This document shows, one piece after another, positions 24,618-33,189 of a DNA stretch of 64,000 nucleotides. Under the pieces are notes generated by a model, which worked only from the letters and a program-made list of their open reading frames with translations, made no database searches and had not been told where the DNA came from. A program made the translations under genes and the position numbers. Source of the DNA: Cupriavidus pinatubonensis (GTDB lineage Bacteria > Pseudomonadota > Gammaproteobacteria > Burkholderiales > Burkholderiaceae); the NCBI RefSeq assembly GCF_019602855.1, contig NZ_CP080767.1, positions 2,976,001 through 3,040,000 on the forward strand, in the 5' to 3' direction. Each line of letters begins with the position of its first letter. Within the stretch, counting starts at the first letter, position 1.

Positions 24618-24686
24618 AAAACAAAAACGCCACCTAACCCCGGAGGACTAGGCGGCGTGGAGATATCTTTCGATACCTCTGGTGGC
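24618..24686 (-). ncRNA. Putative antisense small RNA upstream of tnsA
   Basis: A ~69-nt RNA on the minus strand. Hairpin 1 is an 8-bp stem with a GAAA tetraloop (24679-24672, loop 24671-24668, 24667-24660). Hairpin 2 is a 10-bp stem (24658-24649 with 24636-24627) with a 12-nt loop containing CCUCC. It is followed by U5-G-U4 (24627-24618), a good intrinsic terminator ending at the XRE stop codon. Each stem has one imperfect pair (24676/24663 and 24653/24632); both are G-U on the minus strand but A-C on the plus strand, so the minus-strand RNA is the folded one. The region is antisense to any xre-tnsA read-through mRNA. The hairpin 2 loop also pairs with the tnsA Shine-Dalgarno (24764-24776). 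Existence is well supported by structure and promoter; function is inferred. Confidence 0.68.
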
Positions 24687-24692
24687 ACAGTC

Positions 24693-24721
24693 AGTATCGA
24701 ACGCGTTCTCCCACCTGTCAA
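24693..24721 (-). promoter_or_regulatory. Sigma70 promoter of the antisense small RNA
   Basis: On the minus strand, a perfect -35 TTGACA (24721-24716), a 17-base spacer, and -10 GATACT (24698-24693, four of six matches to TATAAT). A start about seven bases downstream gives a transcript from about 24686 to the terminator at 24618. No minus-strand coding gene follows, so the promoter would serve only the small RNA. Confidence 0.65.
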
Positions 24722-24778
24722 GTCCTCGTCCTGCTTTCCTGCCTGGAAGGAGGGAAGCCTATTCCCCGGAGAGGACAA

Positions 24779-25411
24779 ATGCCAGCCAGAAATGTAGTTA
24801 CGCGCTCGCCACATCGGCGAGTGGGGCGTATTGCATGCCCATGGTTCCAGCCAACCGCAATCGAGTACGAAAGCCTTTTGGAGCGCGATTTCGTTCGACT
24901 CGCCCTCCTGGATCTGAGAGTCTCGTCGATTTCCCATCAGCCGTTCTTCGTGGACCTTGGAGATCTGGGCAAATACGTTCCCGACTTCCTGCTCATCGGC
25001 CCAAATCAAAAGCTTGTTGTTGAAGTAAAGCCAGAAGTCTATGTAGCCAGCGCCAGGAACAAGCCCCGGCTGGCTAGGGCGAAGGAACTCCTGCTTGAGC
25101 AGGGATACCGCTTCACCCTCGCAACGGACAAGCACATTCACAAGAACGGCCGCCACCACCGTGCCAGCATCCTCTTACGACATGCGCGTGGCCAAATTAC
25201 AGCCGCGACCTTGACTCGAATTGAGGAAGTCGCGGCCCGCCACCCTGGCGGCACTGGCATTGGCAGTTTGGCAAAGGCAGCGGACGCACCGCTACACGCA
25301 ATCCTTCACCTAGTCGGCCGCCGGCGCCTTCGATTGAATGCAATGCTAGGTATGGGTGAGTCCGACTCCGTATATCCACTTGGAGACGACCATGTCCGTG
25401 TACAGACTTGA
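24779..25411 (+). CDS. TnsA-family transposition endonuclease
   Basis: A 210-residue TnsA-type protein. The restriction-endonuclease-like catalytic core is visible: Glu29 (or 31) in TAIEYESLLERDF, Asp69 in KYVPDF, and E82-V-K84 in LVVEVKPE, the usual E...D...ExK order. A C-terminal domain (residues ~140-210) corresponds to the TnsC-contacting region. In Tn7 TnsA cuts the 5' strands at the element ends, so transposition is cut-and-paste; elements lacking it co-integrate. The start has GGAGAGG four to seven bases upstream, and that site is the predicted target of the small RNA at 24618-24686. The 3' end overlaps tnsB by 20 bases. Confidence 0.85.
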   Translation: MPARNVVTRSPHRRVGRIACPWFQPTAIEYESLLERDFVRLALLDLRVSSISHQPFFVDLGDLGKYVPDFLLIGPNQKLVVEVKPEVYVASARNKPRLARAKELLLEQGYRFTLATDKHIHKNGRHHRASILLRHARGQITAATLTRIEEVAARHPGGTGIGSLAKAADAPLHAILHLVGRRRLRLNAMLGMGESDSVYPLGDDHVRVQT

Positions 25412-27347
25412 TTGCGGACTGATCGTCCAGAATGGGCTGGCGCAATGGCGTGTTCATCGACTCCTTGATGACGGTTTCATTCAACTCGAGAACCAAGCCA
25501 CCCGATCGATTCGTCGGATGAAAATCTCGAAGCTTTCGGCGGATATCTTGCAGGGGAAGCTGACAGTTGTTCGAGACGCCGGCACACCGGCGATGAACAT
25601 GGACCGTCGCCCCGACCGGTCTCTGATGTGCAGCTCGACCCTACCTGAGCGGTATAAAGCAGATCTCGAGCGCAAATACGCTTATGTAAGACACATGCGG
25701 AAAGTAGGCCTTACAAAAGGGCAACGTGCTCGCATCTCGGATGCCATTATCTCGTGCGCAATCCTACTGAAGGACGACCATCCTCCCAAAGTTACGACGG
25801 TTATGCAATGGATGCGCGACTACGAGATGAGCGGAGAGAATCTGGCTAGTTTAGTTTCAAAAAATGTAAAACGCCGCACGTCGCCAAGGCTTCATCGCGA
25901 CCTCAGACTCATTGTTGAAAAAATTCTTACCAAGTACTACTTCGTCAAGAACGGGTGCTCGATGCGAACAGCTCATGATCGAGTCATCCGAGCACTTAGC
26001 CAGCAGGCAAGCGCCGCGTCAACGCCTGCCAATCCCGATGTCAGCCTATCTACCGTCCGACGCATCATCCTCGAAACATCCCCATTCGACCGAGACAGAA
26101 GCCGCTTGGGGGCGGCAAGAGCTCGGGCCAAGTGGCGGTACTCAAAGCCAGGCCACGCGTCAACGCGCCCGCTTGAACGGGTCGAGATAGATCACACGTT
26201 GATGGACGCGACAGTCATTGACGATAGATTCATTCTTCCGCTAGGTCGGCCAGTTATTACCTTGATCGTATGTACATATAGCGGCTACATCCTGGGATTT
26301 TTCATTTCCTTTGAAGGCGAGACTGTCGGGCGAATGGTCCAGTGCATCAAGATCGCCATACAACCCAAAGACAAGATCACAGCAGGACATTCACTGTCTA
26401 ACGCATGGCACTCTATGGGCGGGTGGGAAACCCTTTGCTTGGACAACAGCCTCGCAGGTCATACTTCGCCTTTTCAGCACATAGCAATGGACCTCGGAAT
26501 GGACCTTGAGTACTGTCCAGTCCGTATGCCTTGGTTCAAACCTAGTGTCGAGCGGTGCCTCGGAGAACTGACCCGTCAATTACCCGCAAACGGTCGTCCA
26601 AGGAAGCCTGGATCGGGACCGGACCCGTTCAATCCCAATGAGGATGCGTGCATAACGTTCAGCGATCTCTGCCACGGCATCCTCAAGTGGATCGTCGACG
26701 TACATCCGTTCGAAATAAACGAACGGAAGTTGGCGCGGCCTATCGACCTCTTCCTGGAGGGTCTTGATAGTTGCCCGCCGCCAACATTGCTAGACAACAC
26801 GACGTGTCTTGATGTCATGGCTGGCGTAGGCACGACCGCAACGGTGGATCATGGGGGAATGGTGCGCCAATACCTGCGATACACAAACGACGAGCTGGTA
26901 TCCCTTCGAAGGGAAATCGGGGTGAATTTCAAGGCCAACGTCAAGTATGACCCATACAATCTGGGGCACGTCTATCTCCAAGATCCCCGTACCGGCAGCT
27001 GGATCACCGTTGGAGCGCGGGATGAAGAGTACGCCTCTGGCCTGACGCTCACTCAGCATAAGCTTATTCGAAGGGCTGCGGGCAATAAGCTCACATTACG
27101 CAACGCGGAGACAGTCCTAAGAAAGGCGCGCCTGGAACTCCAAGACCACTGGGCGAACGCTATCCGTGGTGGGAAGAGGCTCAAGAAGAGCTCACGCGAT
27201 TTTGGCCTCTTTCAGGGGCTAAGCTCTATTTCCCGGTCACACCATCCTGGAAATCAAGCGTCAATGCAAGTCGTCACCGACGATGACCCACCGGTAGTAG
27301 ATGCGGCAATCCCGAGTTTTGAAGTTTTCACCGGAGTTCAGCCATGA
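25392..27347 (+). CDS. TnsB-family DDE transposase
   Basis: A 651-residue transposase of the TnsB/TniA/MuA group. Helical DNA-binding modules occupy about 1-230. The retroviral-integrase-like catalytic domain follows with Asp267 (VEIDHTLMD), Asp351 (CLDNSLAGH) and Glu387 (WFKPSVERCLG), and a Mu-type C-terminal beta-barrel (residues ~490-560). It binds the repeated end sequences and performs 3'-strand transfer. ATG 25392 is chosen because GGAG lies six bases upstream; a GTG at 25356 would add 12 residues inside tnsA. Its stop overlaps tnsC by four bases (ATGA). Confidence 0.9.
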   Translation: MSVYRLDCGLIVQNGLAQWRVHRLLDDGFIQLENQATRSIRRMKISKLSADILQGKLTVVRDAGTPAMNMDRRPDRSLMCSSTLPERYKADLERKYAYVRHMRKVGLTKGQRARISDAIISCAILLKDDHPPKVTTVMQWMRDYEMSGENLASLVSKNVKRRTSPRLHRDLRLIVEKILTKYYFVKNGCSMRTAHDRVIRALSQQASAASTPANPDVSLSTVRRIILETSPFDRDRSRLGAARARAKWRYSKPGHASTRPLERVEIDHTLMDATVIDDRFILPLGRPVITLIVCTYSGYILGFFISFEGETVGRMVQCIKIAIQPKDKITAGHSLSNAWHSMGGWETLCLDNSLAGHTSPFQHIAMDLGMDLEYCPVRMPWFKPSVERCLGELTRQLPANGRPRKPGSGPDPFNPNEDACITFSDLCHGILKWIVDVHPFEINERKLARPIDLFLEGLDSCPPPTLLDNTTCLDVMAGVGTTATVDHGGMVRQYLRYTNDELVSLRREIGVNFKANVKYDPYNLGHVYLQDPRTGSWITVGARDEEYASGLTLTQHKLIRRAAGNKLTLRNAETVLRKARLELQDHWANAIRGGKRLKKSSRDFGLFQGLSSISRSHHPGNQASMQVVTDDDPPVVDAAIPSFEVFTGVQP

Positions 27348-28204
27348 GCTACAGCGCAAAAGCCATACAGATCGGTATCAGCATCAGCGACATTCGGATC
27401 CATCATCCGGCGTTCAAGGGTGCTCTAGAGGGCGTTGGCCGAATCATTCAACTGGGAAACAAGCTGCGTCATCCGTTCGGAGCTTGCATCATCGCACCGG
27501 CTGGTGCCGGAAAGACTCTGCTCATCGATTCTGTTCAGAGAAATGAATGCGGTTGGCCATACCTCCGGCCGCAGAGCGTTTTAGTTGTGTCGCTTAAGGA
27601 AGCTCCCACTGTGGCTCAGATTCAGGAGGATCTGCTGGCAAGCTTTGACTATGTCATTCCCCCCCGCACTGGCCGAAAGACTAATGCAGTGCTCTTCAAT
27701 GTCCTGGTGGCTGCGATCGAGCAGCACGACATCCTGCTCATTGTCATCGACGAATTTCAGCACGTTTTTCACTCTCAAAAGGAGGAAGTGCGCGCCGCCA
27801 TCGTCGATTGGGTCAAGCGACTGATGTCCGTAACCCAACGTCCCGTACTCCTTTCTGGGACAGAAATGCTGCGTTCCATAGAGCGGGCCGATCCTCAACT
27901 GACCACTAGAATCGCATCCATTTTCACCATGCCGGATCTCAAGAACGATGAGAACTGGAGAGGTGTCTTAGGTGGCTTTGCATCCGCCACAAAGGATCTG
28001 GTGGATCTGACGGTGCTGACTACCCACGCGAACTTGGTCTTCAAAGCCACGCAGGGTGTCATGCGCACATTGAAGTCGTTGATCATGGAGAGTGCAATGA
28101 TCGCCACTGATGCTCAGCGCACGGCCGTGGAACGGCAACATCTTCAGCTTGCCTTCCAACGCTTATTTGGAAATGGCTCTACCAAGGACAATCCGTTTGA
28201 CTAA
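27344..28204 (+). CDS. TnsC/TniB-family AAA+ transposition regulator
   Basis: A 286-residue AAA+ ATPase. Walker A is APAGAGKT (51-58), Walker B LLIVIDEFQH (131-140), sensor 1 LLSGTE (169-174), and an arginine finger lies around TTRI (187-190). The IDEFQH form is typical of TniB/TnsC from Tn7 and Tn5053 relatives. It links the target-selecting TniQ proteins to the transposase and gives target immunity. It is translationally coupled to tnsB and followed after 14 bases by the first tniQ gene. Confidence 0.92.
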   Translation: MSYSAKAIQIGISISDIRIHHPAFKGALEGVGRIIQLGNKLRHPFGACIIAPAGAGKTLLIDSVQRNECGWPYLRPQSVLVVSLKEAPTVAQIQEDLLASFDYVIPPRTGRKTNAVLFNVLVAAIEQHDILLIVIDEFQHVFHSQKEEVRAAIVDWVKRLMSVTQRPVLLSGTEMLRSIERADPQLTTRIASIFTMPDLKNDENWRGVLGGFASATKDLVDLTVLTTHANLVFKATQGVMRTLKSLIMESAMIATDAQRTAVERQHLQLAFQRLFGNGSTKDNPFD

Positions 28205-28218
28205 AGGTCCAAGAGCAT

Positions 28219-29193
28219 ATGAGCCCATTCCCTAAGCAAGATGAAATCGCACCCGGCGAGGATGGAATGGGGTACGCCTTGCGGATGGCAACCATGAATG
28301 GGCTTACATTTCATGACCTGGCACGACATCTTGCATCGCCAGGTCACCTTTCACTTCCCGTGAGCTCGATCAATGCCATCGCCTTCATGTTTGGCTGTCC
28401 ACGTGAGCCGCTGCGAAATGCCTTTGTAGTTCGTCATTTCCGCGCTGGAAACCAAGCCGCATATTTCCTTGGCCACCTGTTCTTGAGAACCTATCTGCTG
28501 CGACAGGCCCGCCCCCAACTTTGTCCAGTTTGCGTGGGACGTCATGGTCGAGCTCGCGCTGCGTGGTCCATTTCGCTCTTGACTGCATGCGTCTTTCATG
28601 GGGTTCGCCTCATTGATCGATGCGTGTGCTCGCGACCAATCCTATGGAGACGACCTAGCATCGATCTTTGTGAATGCGGACTACGACTGACGGACGAACA
28701 TCAGGGGGCAAGACCAGCGGACACTCGCGAGTTGTCGGTAAGCGGCCAAATCGAGTACTTGCTTGGATCTGGTGACGTTGACGTGTCTGCGCCGCCTATC
28801 CACGCCTTCCCGGAGGGCTTTGACAACGTGACGATCGACACGTTTGTCCGACTGATCTGGATTTTCGGAATCGTGGACGACCTGCAAATTGATGAGCACC
28901 CGAAGAGTACTAATCGAAGACTGCAGACCGTCGATGCGGGTGTCGTGGCGTGCCTGGCTTACGACCGACTGTCGGCGGCAATCTCCAGTTCGTACCCTGC
29001 ACGACGAATGCGGCTCGTCGGCAAGGCCCTTTGCAATCTTTACGATGATGTCAGTACACCAGCCGACGCAACGCTGATCTCTTCTCTCGCCTCCCGTCTA
29101 CAAGAACTCTCCGCTTCCCCGTCCATACCTAGATTGATCAGGAAGAATCGCCAGCTTTCCTTGTTCGAGGATGATCATGACCCGATCCCTTAG
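28219..29193 (+). CDS. TniQ-family target-selection protein, copy 1
   Basis: A 324-residue TniQ/TnsD-like protein. The zinc-ribbon pattern is seen as CPVC (102-105), a following ACVFH (124-127), and RCVC/CECG (135-137 and 151-153). Compared with copy 2, the N-terminal PYP..ESxSSW motif is degenerate. TniQ proteins recognise the target (as TnsD does at attTn7) or bridge to another targeting partner. The C-terminal ~150 residues are not obviously similar to known TnsD DNA-binding domains. GGTCCAAGAG precedes the ATG. The end overlaps copy 2 by 23 bases. Confidence 0.8.
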   Translation: MSPFPKQDEIAPGEDGMGYALRMATMNGLTFHDLARHLASPGHLSLPVSSINAIAFMFGCPREPLRNAFVVRHFRAGNQAAYFLGHLFLRTYLLRQARPQLCPVCVGRHGRARAAWSISLLTACVFHGVRLIDRCVCSRPILWRRPSIDLCECGLRLTDEHQGARPADTRELSVSGQIEYLLGSGDVDVSAPPIHAFPEGFDNVTIDTFVRLIWIFGIVDDLQIDEHPKSTNRRLQTVDAGVVACLAYDRLSAAISSSYPARRMRLVGKALCNLYDDVSTPADATLISSLASRLQELSASPSIPRLIRKNRQLSLFEDDHDPIP

Positions 29194-30283
29194 CATTCTT
29201 TGTGTTCCATACCCGTTTCCCGACGAATCCGCATCCTCCTGGATTGTCCGTGTCTGCCAGTTTCATGACATTAGCTACAAAGATCTCACGGCCTCTCTCG
29301 GGATGAATCCAGTTCGCGATCCCGATATCACGGCGGATCGGGATCATATATGCCGAATCGGATCTGGTACGTGTGTTTCTCCGAAGCGCCTACGGGAGCT
29401 GTCCGATTCATTTCACGCCGTTCAATTGCACCCAGCGTTAAAGAAGCTACTGACTTTCGACAATGATAAGGCGCCGTCATATCGATATTGTCCGGAGTGT
29501 CTTGCTAGCGATCCCATTCCATACTTGCGGAACGGCTGGCGGCTCAGGGACTGGATGGTCTGCCCCGATCACCTGGCACCCTTGCTCCACGGATGCCCGC
29601 ATTGCGGAGCACCCCTTCACTGCGCCACTTCATCGCGGGACCGTGCGCGGAAGAGGCTTCCAGGGATCGGCCAGTGTCCCGAGTGTAAGTTGTCAATGGT
29701 AGTTGAATCAAGGCAGGTGGATTCCACCATCGCATTCAGCAAGAATCAAACCAGCCTGCAGTATGCGATATTATCTGCCTTGCGCAGTGGATCCTTAACC
29801 CTTAGCGGCCTTCGTGTGATGGTTCCACTGGAGTTTCTTATATGGCTACGAGAAAATCATTCATCGATCAACGAATATAAAACGCACTGGCTCGCCACAT
29901 GGACTTCCAAAAAGCGTTCTTACACCGCTGCGGAACTTGAAAATAGAGTCACAGAGGCTTACGACCTCGAAAGACAAAATTACTTCAACGGTGACTATAC
30001 GGTCGATTCGTATATCAATTTTTATAAATCGTATCTCGCCGACTCCGCTACAACGGTGGACGCTTGTAGCGAATACGTGGAGCAGAATCGATTTAGTTAC
30101 TTAATGTCACGCCTGGTTTCCGCTTACCACTTCCTAGGAAATAGGAAGGTGACATTCAAAAGTCTTTGCGGGGTGGGGAGAAAGCGGAGGAAGCGAAGTG
30201 GCTCGCAGTTGCTGGAAGCATGCTGGAATGCCAGCTCGCTTTACCAAGGGTGCCCTGCAAGAACGTTCAAAGATCGTCTTTGA
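29171..30283 (+). CDS. TniQ-family target-selection protein, copy 2 (TnsD-like)
   Basis: A 370-residue TniQ protein with the classic N-terminal signature (YPFPDESASSWIVRVCQFHDIS, residues 14-35) and a complete zinc-binding set: CPEC (107-110), CPDH (131-134), CPHC (142-145) and CPEC (169-172). A long C-terminal helical domain with a basic tail (RKRRKR near 345) could bind a specific DNA site, as TnsD does. Two tandem TniQ genes suggest either two targeting pathways or a heteromeric targeting complex, as in some Tn7-like elements with separate TnsD and TniQ. It starts at 29171 or 29177, inside the end of copy 1. Confidence 0.88.
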   Translation: MIMTRSLSILCVPYPFPDESASSWIVRVCQFHDISYKDLTASLGMNPVRDPDITADRDHICRIGSGTCVSPKRLRELSDSFHAVQLHPALKKLLTFDNDKAPSYRYCPECLASDPIPYLRNGWRLRDWMVCPDHLAPLLHGCPHCGAPLHCATSSRDRARKRLPGIGQCPECKLSMVVESRQVDSTIAFSKNQTSLQYAILSALRSGSLTLSGLRVMVPLEFLIWLRENHSSINEYKTHWLATWTSKKRSYTAAELENRVTEAYDLERQNYFNGDYTVDSYINFYKSYLADSATTVDACSEYVEQNRFSYLMSRLVSAYHFLGNRKVTFKSLCGVGRKRRKRSGSQLLEACWNASSLYQGCPARTFKDRL

Positions 30284-30332
30284 CTGCCGCCGCTCCACTA
30301 GCACACTACCCAACGTCTGAGATGGAGGCCAC

Positions 30333-32345
30333 ATGTCCCCTCAAACGCTTCTTCCACTAGTCGCCTCAATGGGATCGGAGAATGGTAACAGGCAACTGCC
30401 GGTCGAATGCCAGAGCGACCATGAGACCCCACAGAGCATCGTACCGGATGGCGTCCGGCGAAGGCTGTGTCAGCAGCATTTCGCAGTCTATCGCGGGTAC
30501 CTGGAAGGCTTGCCAATAGAAGAACTGGTCGACCGATACTTAGAGCCGGCGGAGGTCGCGTCTCCCCGCGAGGCACTGCGCGCCATTCGTGACGAAATTT
30601 CGATGGCGGCTGCGCGCTTGGGGCGACACAAGACGGTAAAGCTGCTGCGAGAGTCGCGTCATAGTTCGCATTCCGCCCCGCCCGGGGCCAAAGGGCTACC
30701 AACGTTAGATGAATTCCGCGCGCGCTTTGATCCGGATGGGGTGCTCGGCGAAATGGATTTGCTTATCTGCTATCGCGAAGCGTATGACCCCATTTCGCAA
30801 GATGACGATGCTGTACGCCGCACTCGCCGACAATCGGACATACGGCGGCGTCAGTTTACCGCCCTAAATGAATTGGCCAAGGTGCTCGCCGAGTCGCCGT
30901 TAGCACGGCATCGACTGGCTGGCTGGGTCGAGTGGATTGGTCCGCGCGTGGCGGAGCGACTTGCAAAAGCTTCCCTCAATACGGTGGGCGAGCTAGTCGA
31001 CTACATCAATTTGCACGGGTATCTCTGGTTCAAGCGGGTGCCACGGTTAGGCGAGAAAACCGCTCAGCGCCTCGTCTGCTGGCTAGACCGGCATGCTGAC
31101 ACCATTGAGCGCTCCCTCACACTCGTCGCACGTCGGCCCCAGCGTAGCCTTGGCCCGACGGAATTGGCCGCACAACGTACCCCTAACACGGGCGTGGCAC
31201 CATTGGAATACTACCGGCCTCCGGCCGCGCTCGATGGTACCGCCGGCTCCAACCGCGCGCCAGCAGAACTGAACCGAATCGGCGCAAGCAACGACTACGA
31301 CGCTATCCAGCTCTGGGCAGCCCTTGAAGGAACCAGCGCCCACACCCAGCGTGCGCGGCGGAAAGAAGCGGAGCGCTTCCTGCAGTGGGCAATCATTGAG
31401 CGACGAAAGCCCCTGTCATCACTAACGACTGGCGATGTGGCCGCCTATGTCAAATTCCTCGCTGATCCGCAGCCATCCGAGCGCTGGATCGCCACGCGAC
31501 GGATACCGCGCTGGCACGCTGACTGGCGTCCATTCGACGGACCGCTTTCAACGGCCAGCCAAGCTACGTCATTTGCGATACTCAGCAGTATGTGCGCGTG
31601 GCTCGCGCGTCAGCGCTACCTCTACACCAACCCGTTTGATGGGGTCCCCAAACCTCTAGCCGCCGTGAAGGACCCGCGGAAGCGTAGTTTTAGCCGCCAG
31701 CAGTGGAGCGAACTTCTGAACCACGGCCTGCCTGCAGTTCCGGAGGAAGCTCGCCCGCGTGCGCGATTCGCGCTATGGCTCGCCTATGGTACCGGCCTAC
31801 GCCTCGCCGAGCTTACGTGCGCTCGCCTGGGGGACCTACAGCACTGCGCATTCGATGGCACTCAGCAGGGTGCCTGGATGCTTAAGGTAGTGGGAAGGCG
31901 ACAAAGGATACGGTATGAGCCGTTCCCACCAGCGCTCTTCGACGCGTTGGTCGTATATCTGACCAGTCGTGGGCTAAGCGCCGCGCCTGCGTCATGGCCG
32001 GCCGAAGCGCCGCTCCTGGCGTCGCTTTCAGGCGATACTCCGCTTACCCACGGCGCAGTGGCTGCACTCTACAAGAGCATCTTTACGCGGGCCTTTGATG
32101 CGCGCACAAAGGAGGGCACCAGCGGTAGCCCGCAGCTGCGCCGGGCCAGCGTGCACTGGTTGCGCCATACACACGGATGCCACGCGGCCGAAGCGGAAAC
32201 GCCGGCCGAATTCATAGGGGCCAATCTTGGACATTTCAGTCTGGCGTCTACAGCGGCTTACCTCCACGCCGACTTTAGACGCCAGTTGAAGGAAGTCGAA
32301 AAAATTCTCTCCAATTGCGCGACTGATGAGGCGCCGCCCACGTAG
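30333..32345 (+). CDS. Large tyrosine recombinase (phage-integrase family)
   Basis: A 670-residue integrase. The C-terminal catalytic domain has Arg490 (YGTGLRLAEL), a probable Lys518, H608-x2-R611 (HWLRHTHG), His634 (NLGH) and the nucleophile Tyr643 (STAAYLHAD), so all key residues are present. A SAM-like core-binding domain covers about 320-440. The first ~270 residues hold a domain with a helix-hairpin-helix-like run (RLGEKTAQRLVCWLDRH) seen in a Burkholderiales integrase group (I believe Pfam DUF3701). It starts 49 bases after tniQ copy 2 and may be in the same transcript. It could be cargo, or could resolve cointegrates or mobilise the element. ATG 30369 is an alternative start. Confidence 0.85.
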   Translation: MSPQTLLPLVASMGSENGNRQLPVECQSDHETPQSIVPDGVRRRLCQQHFAVYRGYLEGLPIEELVDRYLEPAEVASPREALRAIRDEISMAAARLGRHKTVKLLRESRHSSHSAPPGAKGLPTLDEFRARFDPDGVLGEMDLLICYREAYDPISQDDDAVRRTRRQSDIRRRQFTALNELAKVLAESPLARHRLAGWVEWIGPRVAERLAKASLNTVGELVDYINLHGYLWFKRVPRLGEKTAQRLVCWLDRHADTIERSLTLVARRPQRSLGPTELAAQRTPNTGVAPLEYYRPPAALDGTAGSNRAPAELNRIGASNDYDAIQLWAALEGTSAHTQRARRKEAERFLQWAIIERRKPLSSLTTGDVAAYVKFLADPQPSERWIATRRIPRWHADWRPFDGPLSTASQATSFAILSSMCAWLARQRYLYTNPFDGVPKPLAAVKDPRKRSFSRQQWSELLNHGLPAVPEEARPRARFALWLAYGTGLRLAELTCARLGDLQHCAFDGTQQGAWMLKVVGRRQRIRYEPFPPALFDALVVYLTSRGLSAAPASWPAEAPLLASLSGDTPLTHGAVAALYKSIFTRAFDARTKEGTSGSPQLRRASVHWLRHTHGCHAAEAETPAEFIGANLGHFSLASTAAYLHADFRRQLKEVEKILSNCATDEAPPT

Positions 32346-32695
32346 AGGTAAGGAGGGAATGCCGAGTTGGATAATTAGATCGCATTCAGGTGGATGCATG
32401 CTATGGGCAAGAACTCACCCTCTCACCGAGGACACTGCTGCGTAGGTCGGATACCAGGAATCCTCCAACGATCCAACGACCCGGAGGAGCGATTGAACTC
32501 GCCCCCCGGGCCTTAGATCGACTGTTTCCCCATAGCACTGAGGCTAGCATCGACGCGACACCATAGAGTCCCGTGATTCCGTCTCTAGTGACGCAACACG
32601 TCGATTCCCCGAAGCAGCCATTCGCCTTTGCTTCATCGGCCGAATCGGTCTATACGCCAATCCGTTTGATAGGCTGCCGAAGACAGTGCTGGAAG
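32346..32695. other. Gap with a short integrase remnant
   Basis: About 350 bases without a gene. In one plus-strand frame around 32648-32683 the DNA encodes LYANPFDRLPK, matching LYTNPFDGVPK of the upstream integrase (residues ~430-440) at both protein and DNA level. No further integrase similarity extends from it. This may be the scar of a second, deleted integrase gene. I see no terminator with a clear T-tract after the integrase. Confidence 0.4.
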
Positions 32696-33028
32696 TTACC
32701 GACGCTCCCCTGCCATTACGTTGAATGGCAATTCAACATCTTGCCGCGGAGCCGAGCTAATGCGCTGACGGATAGCGTCTGTCTCCGTGTTCCGCTGAGC
32801 AAACTGCGCCTCGACGCGGGCGCGCGCCGCGTTCAATTCGGCTTTTACTTCGTCCAGTCGCTTCTTGCGGCGCCCAATGCGCACTATCTTGAGACTGGAC
32901 ACTTCCTTCGAAGAGGCAATGCCCAACAGGAAGTCAGCCTGCGCGCGCGCTTGGGCAAATGGAGAAAGCTTCGCTGGGGGCCGTTTCTTATTCGACTTAG
33001 GCATGGTCTGATTTCCCACAAGATCCAT
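32696..33028 (-). CDS. Hypothetical basic coiled-coil protein
   Basis: A 110-residue minus-strand protein. It is rich in Lys/Arg near the start (MPKSNKKRPPAK) and has a long amphipathic helix (RRKKRLDEVKAELNAARARVEAQF) likely to form a coiled coil. The chosen ATG (33028) has GGGAG five bases upstream; ATG 33001 (MPKSNKK) is an alternative. It lies convergent to the integrase and next to another small minus-strand gene. No family is recognised. A DNA-binding accessory role is possible from composition only. Confidence 0.5.
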   Translation of the reverse strand: MDLVGNQTMPKSNKKRPPAKLSPFAQARAQADFLLGIASSKEVSSLKIVRIGRRKKRLDEVKAELNAARARVEAQFAQRNTETDAIRQRISSAPRQDVELPFNVMAGERR

Positions 33029-33189
33029 CAGTGCTCCCAAGACCACTAAATCCCCACTGGAGTCAGCCGGCAGAACCAACTGGAACATTCGAGGGGCCCG
33101 GAGAAGGGCTTCCCGGCATCTTGCCTCACCAGCATCTGTGCACGATACTGCCCTTTGACTAAAAGAAGCAAACCGCGGTCGCGGAAATG

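Noticed and set aside
24618..24660. Reading the hairpin after the XRE gene as its own plus-strand terminator
   Set aside because: The plus strand has no T-tract after the stem and its stem contains an A-C mismatch. The U-tract and perfect pairing are on the minus strand.
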